This document shows positions 49,789 through 58,486 of a stretch of 64,000 bases of DNA, piece after piece. How positions within the stretch are numbered: the first letter of the stretch is position 1; the number at the start of each line of letters is the position of its first letter. The stretch is from Adiantum capillus-veneris (lineage: Eukaryota > Streptophyta > Polypodiopsida > Polypodiales > Pteridaceae): assembly GCA_014529385.2 (NCBI GenBank), contig CM043956.1:63120620-63184619 (forward strand). The letters are read 5' to 3'. The position numbers and the translations under genes are program-made. Below the pieces are notes generated by a model. That model made no database searches. It saw only the letters and a program-made list of their open reading frames with translations, and was not told the DNA's origin.

Positions 49789-50109
49789 ATATGAAGAGAG
49801 AGAAAAATAGAGCGCGTCCAATGAGCACGAAGGCTACGTTACGTAGGAAAGTACGTGGAAAGACTCAAAAAATAGGAAAATAGCATAAAACTTTCACGAA
49901 TCTAGGATTGTAGCATCGTAATTTCCTTCCTTTTACCGAGGTTTTAGGTGCTTGTATGTGGTCCCACTTTTGATATTCTCTTATGGTCATTAACGTACTG
50001 GAGGGTGACCATTAAGCCCGCACAAGATATTGGAATTCTAAAACACTTTCCCTCCATTAGAATGCTTTCAAAGTGAATCTCCCTCCACTAAAGCTTTTCT
50101 CTGAGAGCT

Positions 50110-51469
50110 ATGGCTTCCACGTCTTCTCGCCCAAGAAGCTCCAGGTGTTTACTGTCTCTCACACCAACAACCAACAGCTGCACTTTGCCTAGAAGGCCAA
50201 GTAGTAGCATATCCTCGATTACAATATCAACTTCAATAAGTGCAGAGAACCAATGGTTTGGACAAAGGATAAACAAAGGTTCATGGGTCCTCATGCAACC
50301 AAGAAGACCCAAGAGGTCTAGTGGTATCAACGTTTACCGCTCAGCATGGAAGGCCAGAGTGTTGGATTTCAAAGTTGAAATCGGCAAAAGATTTGTAAAG
50401 GAAGTTCTTGTTCAACATGTGTTTACCCATCCAGGGGTGATAGCAAACGGTGGAAATGTATCAGATATACATCAACCACGTTGCAATTGTAAGTACTCTT
50501 GACATGTGAACTTACTGATACTCTCTTATATATTTTCTTATATATTTTGCAATGTTTCTCCTGCTTCTTATGAGCAATGTCTCCATTCTTCATAGCTCAA
50601 TTACATTAGATTTGTCATTTTTACTTATTGATACTCTTAGTTTAACTCTTCTTATATATATTGCAGATGTTTATCCCTCTTCTTATGAGCAATGGGAGCC
50701 TGTGGAGTGCATAATAGGCCTCTTCCATGTTGTTCATGCCCACATTGGTTCTCTACAATATTCAGGGAGGAGCAGCAAAATCCTGGCTGATGAGGGAATA
50801 TTTTTTTATGACCACTTCTACCAACTTAGCTCAGGGAATAAGAATGGCATGTTGGTGAAAGTGCCCCTACCAACCGATTGGAACACTGTGGACTGGCCAG
50901 TTCTCGAGGAAACAATGGTGGAGGCAATGCGAAGTAAGCTCTACAAGGATATATAGAGGTCTCTACATAGCTCTATTCCCACCAAACTGCTTAGAATTGC
51001 AAACTTTTGTCTTGTTGCACTCTTCATAGAGTTGTTTCATAGCTACAACATCCGTGTTACCAAAACTATGTTCATGTGCAAGTCATTTCAGCAGTCATCC
51101 TGTGACAAACTTCTTGACAGAGGATGGTATGTAAAGGAAGAGATTGGTTTACGGTGCGAGGTCGCGCTTGATACTCTAGTTGTCAAGTACATGATTGCAA
51201 GCCAATCAATGTTACTCTCGTTTTGGTATATGCGATCACAAATGCTCAATGGTAAGTACATTCCTATGGACCAGGTTTCTGCAGGTTTGGAAGATAATCC
51301 TGCTGTGGATGTGGAAGTGATTGATAAAGAGCATGGACTACTGTTGGTGGTTACAATAAGGGAGCTATGCAGTCTTCAGCATTTGCGGCATGACATAATT
51401 GAAGAGTCAATGGACAGGGACCTATCAGATTTTTCCTTTTTCCTAGCTGGCCGTAAGGTGATGCGGTGA
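50110..51469 (+). CDS. Gene C: intact 361-aa protein of unknown function
   Basis: Three exons: 50110-50488, 50667-50933 and 51030-51469. Introns have GTAAGT...TTGCAG and GTAAGC...TCATAG ends, both phase 1, and the joined frame is open from ATG (MASTSSRPRS) to TGA. The Ser-rich N-terminus is followed by RINKGSWVLMQPRRPKRSSG and VYRSAWKARVLDFKVEIGKR, a pattern faintly like a small beta-rich chromatin-binding module (BAH/Tudor-like), but this is a guess. The middle has FFYDHFYQLSSGNKNGMLVK. The C-terminal half is helical/mixed. I do not recognise the family. It starts about 350 bp inside the left TIR and converges with D. It is the only gene of the element with no visible lesion. No homologue is seen in the 1.8-14.1 kb unit, where T' occupies the matching place. 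Confidence 0.78.
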
Positions 51470-51707
51470 AGGGAAAAAGATATTTTGTGCAAAGAGTTGG
51501 ATGGTCGGGTTGAAGTAGTGTCAATGTAACAGATATTCTTGTGAACCCAAGTGTATACAAATGACTTTCAATACATGAAGTTTATTGAGCTCATTTGTCA
51601 ATTGTGCCCTATGAAAAAGTGTGCTTGAAATACATTTCTTTACCATGTCAACTCTCTCTCTCTCTCTCTCTCTCAATGTTAGACAAGACAAAGACATGAT
51701 AGAAGAG
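51470..51707. other. Convergent 3' intergenic region of C and D
   Basis: Short spacer with a small CT tract (about 51652-51674). No motif of note. Confidence 0.6.
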
Positions 51708-54084
51708 TCATCTTAATTCATTAGAAAGTACAAACTCGTCTGTGAACAATGGACTGAGATACAATTTCTGTAAGTATGGAATCAGAATGTCTTCAAGGTA
51801 AAAATCGAAGGAATGCCCCTCGAAAGAAGGTGGTGAGATAGTTGTTCCCGGCGGATTTAGTTCTCCCTTTTCATGAGTATCATCAATCAGTAGTGTATTA
51901 GTTGCATCAAAGGGTACACCGATTTGGCTAAACGGTTTGTACAAAAGAGGTAAGTGTGGTTTTTTAGGGTGGTAGTGGCCCTCAATGGTAATGCATTTTC
52001 TTTGATCATACAAAAAGGCAAAATCTGACATGTGAGCGCCGCATACACTGCAAACTATTGTAACTAGTGGCGACAAGTTTTGCCTTTGCATTGAAGACCA
52101 TATGGCAACTCTGAAGCACGGAAGAAGAAACTGAATAAATTCCTTGGTTCCTGGACGAACCACGACTCAACAAGTTCCCATCCGAAACGTTTGCAAATCC
52201 TCAAAGGGTTCTGTGTCACCGAGAGGCACGCGCATCAGCAGCAATCCATTGACGTCCAAGATAATCAACCTCTGTAAAAGTTGACAAGTACATATAAGTA
52301 GTTAGAAGCTGAACATATTTTTCCATACTTGAATAGACAGTACCAGAACAACCGTATCTACAGGTAGCAAGGGTCCATACTGGGTCTTTGTAGTGTTGAT
52401 GTCGTTGTTGCTCTTCTCTGCTTTAGCTTCATCATTCACATCTTCATAGTCATCATTCACATCTTCATCAGGGGTCTCCCCCATGGCTCTTTCTGCCTCA
52501 TTCAAGGTTTCCTCCAAGGTCTTTTCCTCTCCCTCGGTTGACCGTCTTGCCTCATACATCCTTGCCTGATCCATATCAATTTGCTCATCCCTAGGCCTGC
52601 TTTCCTCATCCATATCTTTTTGCTCATCTATAGGCCTGCTTTCCTCATCTTGGGTTTCATCCATAGGCTCTTTTGGCTCCTCCACTGGCTGACTTGGCTC
52701 TTTCATTGTCTCCTCTGGTTGTACACTAGCACCTTCCATATGCTCATTTGACCTTTCCTCATCCTCGGCTCTTTCATCTTCTGCTGATATGACCCCCTCG
52801 GCCCGTTGTGATTCCACTATATCGGATGCAGGGGTTTGTCGTGGTGGCACGTCATGTATTGTCATATCAATAGTGCGGTCATCCAAGCCGCTATCTTCAA
52901 GCTCTCTGGGGCTAGACATAGTAAGCAGGTGTTGTATTAAACTTACCCGATATCTTTGCAAATAATCATATGTGTAGTTTTTTAAAGCACTCTGCAAAAT
53001 TGAAAGACCACATGGTGAGAATTCTTTTATAAACTAAACCAAAACTGACTGAATGCATTGCCAAATGGTTACCTTAGTCATGAAAGGTTTTAATGCAAAG
53101 TAGCTTTGCATGACATATTCTGCATGGAGAAGACATCTCCAGCCGCAAGAATTTCCATCGGTTTGATTTGGGATACGTACATCTTTGATTGGGGCCTTGT
53201 ATAGTTCATACCTTCCACATAGCTTGCCATAGGCAAGCAACAACCTCTTTATACAACTGCACAAAGCAGCGTCAAGATGTTAGCATGATGCTTCAAATTT
53301 ACATGGATATCTATAAGAAACACTTTTTGATACAAAACACTTACAGCCTAATTTCAGGGTGGGTTCCTTTTATTGAATTGAACACCCACACTGCTGGTTG
53401 GTCAACATCAAGGCATATGAGACTCCAGTGATGGTTGTTCTCATATGGAAAGATGATGACAGTAACTTCCAGCATAGCATAGTGGAGAAACCAACTCTCA
53501 AAGGTCCCAGATGGACTGTTCTTTTGTCTAATAATCACTGACATTTGTGGATCAAGAAGAAACACCTCTGTGTGGGTGTGCAGTGGGAGTTGACTTTCGA
53601 TCAGGCTACAGAGAGTTTACCTGAGTTAGCAAACCTATTATCTGAGTTTTCAAAGCTAGCAAGATAGTAACACTTACTTAAGACAAGCATAGATAATTGT
53701 GTCTGAAATCTGAGCATCTGGATTCTGCAATAAATTAATGTCCACTTTTTCCAGAGCTAGCTTTCTGGCTCCATCTACAAATGGTATCTCTGCAAGCAAA
53801 CCATCCTTCATTGAAAGTAGAGTTTCTTGATTGCTTGCCTCTATGGACAGGGTCACATTGCATTCTGTTTTCCTCTAGGACACCACTGCTACTTTTTCTT
53901 TGTCCTTAAGCTCTGCTTCCCTCATGTCCTCTGTTTGGCGAGCAATAGTCTCTGCCCTTGCCCTTGTATTCACATCATGTGTGACATCTACAACTGTGAG
54001 TTGTGGCACTAGCTCAGAGGGGTATAACAAAATTTCCCTCATTGTTCTTATCCCTGCAGACATTGGGGACCAGTAGTTTGTCAT
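51708..54084 (-). CDS. Gene D: Ulp1-type SUMO protease - acidic linker - FCP1-like HAD phosphatase fusion
   Basis: Minus-strand exons: to 53678; 53605-53345; 53256-53073; 52991-52344; 52271-51708. All four introns have GT-AG ends and every join is in phase. The Ulp1/C48 domain begins DINLLQNPDAQISDTIIYAC, with NNHHWSLICLDVDQ (catalytic His), VWVFNSIKG (Asn where Asp is usual) and IPNQTDGNSCGWRC (Gln and catalytic Cys). A Glu-rich linker of about 200 residues follows. The HAD domain has LIILDVNGLLL, VAIWSSMQRQN and TLLIDDTHEK. Ulp1 proteases cut SUMO; FCP1-like enzymes remove phosphate, e.g. from RNA polymerase II. TAG (53877-53875) lies before the Ulp1 domain and TGA (52169-52167) splits the HAD domain. 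The start could be ATG 53811 (about 600 codons); the upstream part overlaps the end of the histone frame. Confidence 0.83.
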
Positions 54085-54505
54085 ACCTCCACCTTATTCT
54101 TTTCAGTGTCTCACTATCTTTGTCCATTATAGTAACCCTGTGGGCATGGGCTGCAACAATGGTGATATCACTGAAGTACTCCAGTAGGAAGTCCTCTGCT
54201 GCTTCTTGTAGAGCCATTAATGCCACCACCTTCCACCTTTTGGTGCCCCAGGTAGCTTCTTCACATATGGACCTCACCATCCTCTGAAAGGGCAGCTTTG
54301 GTATGCATAAATCTACACATTTATGTGCCTTTCTGATTTCTCTGAAAAGTCCCATGCAGGTTTGTAACTTCTTCACCCTTGGACCTTTCAGAATTTTATT
54401 GGGTTTTCCAGGTCTTTTCTTTGGGGTTGCAGATCTGCTACTTGCCTTAGCTGCTAATCCTGGTCCCTTGCCTGCCTTCCTTGCAGTGGATTTTGTTCTA
54501 ATCAT
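54014..54505 (-). CDS. Histone H3/CENH3-like protein, 163 aa, encoded in the mobile element
   Basis: ATG 54505 opens M-I-R-T-K-S-T-A-R-K-A-G-K-G, an H3-type tail with the K4, T6, R8 and K9 equivalents kept and S10 replaced by Ala. The core aligns throughout: FREIRKAHKCVDLCIPKLPF (alpha-N), QRMVRSICEEA (alpha-1), VALMALQEAAEDFLLEYF (alpha-2), AHAHRVTIMDKD (loop 2) and TLKRIRWR (alpha-3). Loop 1 (TWGTKRWK) is one residue longer than canonical H3. The R-W, ALMALQEAAEDFL and FSD features resemble plant CENH3, while KLPFQR resembles H3. It ends with a 22-residue tail not seen in H3. Histone H3 forms nucleosomes; a role in chromatin of the element is inference. The gene lies directly upstream of D on the same strand. 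It is either a separate gene or the N-terminus of D after a frame change near 54,080. CT tracts lie upstream. Confidence 0.9.
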   Translation of the reverse strand: MIRTKSTARKAGKGPGLAAKASSRSATPKKRPGKPNKILKGPRVKKLQTCMGLFREIRKAHKCVDLCIPKLPFQRMVRSICEEATWGTKRWKVVALMALQEAAEDFLLEYFSDITIVAAHAHRVTIMDKDSETLKRIRWRYDKLLVPNVCRDKNNEGNFVIPL

Positions 54506-54545
54506 TTCAGTGTATACAAAAAGAGGAGTCTCTCTCTCTCTCTCT

Positions 54546-54576
<31 letters not shown>

Positions 54577-54656
54577 CCCCTCTCTCTCTTTCTCCCTCTC
54601 CCTCTCCTTTCTATAGCTTAGCATATTTAAATAGAGAGAGAGTGAGAGACTCCCAT

Positions 54657-54717
54657 TACTAAAGGCACGCGTGGAGCATGTTTTGACCTCAAAAAACACC
54701 TCCGTGCGCCGTTAGTA
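54657..54717. repeat. 61-bp inverted-repeat unit 1
   Basis: TACTAAAGGCACGC at 54657-54670 and its inverted partner GTGCGCCGTTAGTA at 54704-54717, starts 47 bp apart. It lies upstream of the histone-like gene. Confidence 0.88.
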
Positions 54718-54818
54718 TAAGGTAAGGTAAAAGAAAGACTCACTCTCTCTCTCTCTCTCTTTCCCCCGCCTTACATCCTCTCTCTATAACACTCACACAT
54801 ACACTGGTTAATGCACAG

Positions 54819-54832
54819 TACTAATGGCGCGC
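54819..54832 (+). repeat. Lone forward copy of the 14-bp motif
   Basis: TACTAATGGCGCGC. No partner 47 bp on. A degenerate GCACACCGGTTATG follows at 54843, and CATAGAGA/TCTCTATG arms pair at 54832-54839 and 54859-54866. Confidence 0.75.
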
Positions 54833-55363
54833 ATAGAGACATGCACACCGGTTATGCCTCTCTATGTCTGTGTGTGTCTGTGTGTGTGTATGTTATATTT
54901 GTGTCTCTGTGTGTTTGTGTGTATGTTATATTTGTCTGTATCTGTGTGTGTATGTTAGATTTGTGTGTCTCTGGGTTTGTGAGTGTGTGTGTCTTTGGTG
55001 TGTATGTTATATTTGTGTCTCTGTGTATGTTATATTTGTCTGTTTCTGTGTGTGTGTGTGTGTGTCTGTATGTGTGTGTGTGTGTATGTTTTATTTGTGT
55101 GTCTGTGTGTTTGTGAGTGTGTGTGTCTCTGTGTGTGTGTGTGTGTTGTGTTTGTGACTGTATGTGTGTGTTGTTTGTTAAGACAGAGCTAGATATGCAA
55201 TATACTGTGACAGAAACAGAAAGAGAGAGATAGAGGCAAAGGCAGAGGGAAATTTCAGAAGCAGAGGGAGAGAGAGAGAGAGGGCCAAACCTCCTGAGGA
55301 CGCAGACCTTCGTTATGTCCAAGATGGGTCGGCTTGCTGTCGGAGACGCAGATGACGGCTCTT

Positions 55364-55451
<88 letters not shown>

Positions 55452-55645
55452 ACTCACTCTCTTTCACGAGGTGTGGTTTTTCTCTCTCATGACGTCTATA
55501 TATGACGTACAAAAGTATACGGTCTCAATAATGACCGCACGTGCGACAACATGCCATTATACTCTATTTTATAGTAACACGTGGGGCGTCGCCGTGTGTA
55601 TCCGTTATAAGTCTGATTTTGAGAGAGAGAAAGAGAGAGAACAAT

Positions 55646-55728
<83 letters not shown>

Positions 55729-56114
55729 GAACCATAGAAAGAGAGAAGGAAAGAGAGACAGATTGAGAGAGAGATAGAGAGAGGGACTCCTTACTCTCAG
55801 AGAGAGAGAGGGAGAGAGACAGAGTCAGTTTGACAGACAAAAAGCAATGGAGGAGACACCTCCCTTGGAGTTTCTGCAAACCCCACCAACAAAAGGTGAT
55901 CTCTCACTCTTTCTCTCTGTATTTCCAACAGTTGGTACAAATTGTGTGTGTGTGTGTGTGTGTGTGTGTAAACAAAGCAAAACCCATACTTTTGTTCAAC
56001 ACACACACACCTCAACACATACTTCCATAGACAGAGACACACACACACACATACACACAGACACACACACAGAGACATACACACACTCTCTCTCCCTCCC
56101 CTCTCTGTCCCCGT

Positions 56115-56175
56115 TACTAACGGCGCGCAGAGCCAACCAAACAATGGCTGCAGCTCTCTCCGCGCGCCTATAGTA
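56115..56175. repeat. 61-bp inverted-repeat unit 2
   Basis: TACTAACGGCGCGC at 56115-56128 and GCGCGCCTATAGTA at 56162-56175, starts 47 bp apart. AGAGC and GCTCT words extend the pairing inward. Confidence 0.9.
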
Positions 56176-56181
56176 TAGTTA

Positions 56182-56245
<64 letters not shown>

Positions 56246-56246
56246 G

Positions 56247-56307
56247 TACTTAAGGCGCGCCTAGAGAGTTGCAAAAAGTATGTTGTCGTTCTTGCGCGCC
56301 TTTAGTA
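56247..56307. repeat. 61-bp inverted-repeat unit 3
   Basis: TACTTAAGGCGCGC at 56247-56260 and GCGCGCCTTTAGTA at 56294-56307, again 47 bp apart. It lies upstream of gene A. Confidence 0.9.
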
Positions 56308-56318
56308 CAAAGAGACAC

Positions 56319-56393
<75 letters not shown>

Positions 56394-56417
56394 TCTGTGT
56401 ATTATTTTAATGTTCTT

Positions 56418-56455
<38 letters not shown>

Positions 56456-56490
56456 ATGTGTGTTTTTGTTTGTGCTTTGGAGAGAGACAG

Positions 56491-56555
<65 letters not shown>

Positions 56556-56617
56556 GAGAGAGAGAGAGAGAGAGTGAGACTTGTCATGTTTCCTGATGAA
56601 TAGGATTAAGGTCCAGT

Positions 56618-57923
56618 AGGCAAAAGAGGCTGAAACCAGACCCAGAGCTTGTGCCAGGATTTCAACCTTTGCAGGCTCAGTTGCTTAATGTTTCTGCCAA
56701 AAGAACTGTTGACTTTTGTCAGGACATATTTGAAGAAGAGTCAATTGGTGAAGATCAATCAGAGAAGTCACTAGGCCAAGAGGATCCTTCAGCCTACAAG
56801 GCTCCCTCATCCTGTACAGTACTTGTCAAGAAAAATACAAGAAAGAGGAATATAGACTTCTCAGATGATGCAGATGTGCCAGAAAGTAGTCCCTGTGCAA
56901 CTAAAGGTAAAGCCAAAGAGGATGTGTCTTCTCTGGAAGACCCAGCTGCAACTGATGAGAGGCTGCTTGATTTTGCAGCATCTTGTGGTGCTGGGGACAA
57001 TTTTGATCTAGTTCATTCTATGTTTAACCCAAAGTTTGACATTGAAGACCTGTTAGCTCAGCACAATAATTTCTTGCAGTCCTAAAGAGATAAGTTTGAA
57101 GTGATGGTGCAGGTAGGGAGGGTTGTTCTGCCCACTATGACTCTTGTGCATTTAAATGACTGTGGTGGAAAGGGACAGGGACTGAAGAAGTATAGGGAAT
57201 TACCACCTTCTTGCCGACATTCAACCTGCCCTTTGCACCAAAAAGAATGCAAACTCATTCAGGAAGCCTTTGGCTTTATGATTTACCTGAAGAGCCTGTT
57301 TGGATTCCTCATGCAGAATCCTGATGAGGTGTTAGAGGAGCAGGATGCAGCACTAGATGAAGAATGCAAGGAGACAACTCATATACAAGAAGTCGAGGAG
57401 GTTGAAGATACAGTCGACCTTGAGGTTGAGGTACAAAGAAGTAAGATGCTCTTTGTGAAAACCACAGAAATCAAACTTCCATTGGATGTCAGTAACTTCA
57501 CTGAGAAGCATGCTCAGATGATGTTGCCTGCTGTGCCTGACTTCAGGATTGGAGACATGACCTATATCTTCTTACATGACGTGCAAAGCATCTTTTATTT
57601 AAGGGAGGATTTCTCCCTGGCTATTATTTCTAGAGTCCAAGAGGAGAGGAGTGGATTTGTTTCAGAGGATATTAGTGATGATGAGGCAATGGAAACATCC
57701 AGCAATCCAATGGAATGCCTCCGAAGATGCTTTGAGAAAGCTGAAAAATACAAGGAGACACTACCTGATGAAGCCACCTTCCAAGCAATAAGACAAAGCC
57801 TAAGACCATCAACAAGTAACAAAGAAGTGGAGGATTGGTTTAACCATTCAGGTCAGGGGTCAACTACATCTGTAGACCTGTGGCAAGAGAACCTCTTTCT
57901 GCAGGATGAGAGCTTCATGGTAA

Positions 57924-57971
<48 letters not shown>

Positions 57972-58423
57972 CACTTCTGACATGATATGTGCAGTCTTGG
58001 ATTGCTGACAAGGATGACTTCCTTCGGCGTCGGACTCGAGAGTATCGTGGAAGGGATGCGGCCCTAACTCAGTACCTTTCAAAGCTTTGCGAGTCGCCGA
58101 TAGTAGTTTTTCACAATTCCATCTCACAAGAGGGTTCAATAGCAACTTACACATTCAATACACTATCACGCTTCTTGGGTGGACCCGTGCTGCTCAAAAG
58201 TGCAGATAAAGTCATTCTTGTGGACAAAGTGTTTGCTAGAGATTGTTTTGGTTACTGCCCGGGCTATACAGGTGGTCATGCAGCGTATTACTACACCTAC
58301 ACAGCAATGGCACTAGCTCTTGGTAGACAAAACCCAGATGAACTTTTAGAGTATGGCAAACATCTCATGATTCGTTACAAGGGTGACGTGCCAAAAAACA
58401 AAATTGAACCTTCAAAATCTTGA
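56618..58423 (+). CDS. Gene A: unknown protein conserved in both element copies
   Basis: One frame runs 56618-57919, then GT-AG intron 57920-57994, then exon 57995-58423 to TGA; both joins are phase 0 (about 575 codons). An upstream start exon is needed, because no in-frame ATG occurs early; acceptors are possible at 56,603 or 56,619. The text is acidic at first (DFCQDIFEEESIGEDQSEKS), then has conserved blocks also present in the 2.5-4.2 kb relic: DLVHSMFNPKF, VVLPTMTLVHL, FRIGDMTYIFLHDV, IFYLREDFSLAIIS and FNTLSRFLGGPVLL. A TAA (57083-57085) interrupts the frame between two conserved blocks, at nearly the same place where the relic changes frame. No domain recognised. It converges with B, the stops of the two genes being about 60 bp apart. 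It may be an accessory transposition protein (inference). Confidence 0.72.
57923..57971. repeat. (CT)n-(GT)n microsatellite filling the gene A intron
   Basis: The tract starts three bases after the 5' splice site (ATG|GTAACTCTCT) and fills most of the 75-bp intron. Confidence 0.95.
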
Positions 58424-58486
58424 TACACTTCAAGTAGCAATTGTATAAGATCATGTATTACATAAATTTTGTACAATGTCATCCAC

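Larger units (their letters stand above)
54506..56617. promoter_or_regulatory. Divergent promoter region rich in microsatellites, between histone-like gene and gene A
   Basis: About 2.1 kb between the 5' ends of two divergent genes. It contains CT/C tracts (54,530-54,610; 54,740-54,762), a long GT-rich part (54,860-55,170) and CT (about 55,360-55,450). Then follow GA (55,621-55,800), GT and CA (55,942-56,090), CT (56,184-56,240), GA (56,320-56,390; 56,418-56,452) and AT-GT (56,490-56,553). Unique islands between the tracts hold seven copies of a TACTAANGGCGCGC-like 14-mer. Many false Ser-Leu, Arg-Glu and Cys-Val frames arise here. The promoter role is inferred from position. An upstream first exon of gene A may be hidden here. 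Confidence 0.6.

Noticed and set aside
52167-52169. TGA in the HAD domain as a selenocysteine codon
   Set aside because: The position is not a catalytic residue, no downstream hairpin was evident, and other genes of the element carry ordinary stops.
54014-54505. Simple host histone H3 gene fragment captured by chance
   Set aside because: The sequence is far more diverged than host H3 proteins usually are, is a complete fold with its own tail, and sits in line with element genes; chance capture is still possible but not preferred.
54811-55457. Cys-Val-rich and Arg-Glu-rich frames across the 55-kb region
   Set aside because: Products of GT/CA and GA/CT microsatellites with no domain and no splice support.
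56651-56653. Start of gene A at GTG 56651
   Set aside because: The frame stays open upstream to 56,600 with acceptor-like TAG|G sites, so an upstream exon is more likely than a GTG start.
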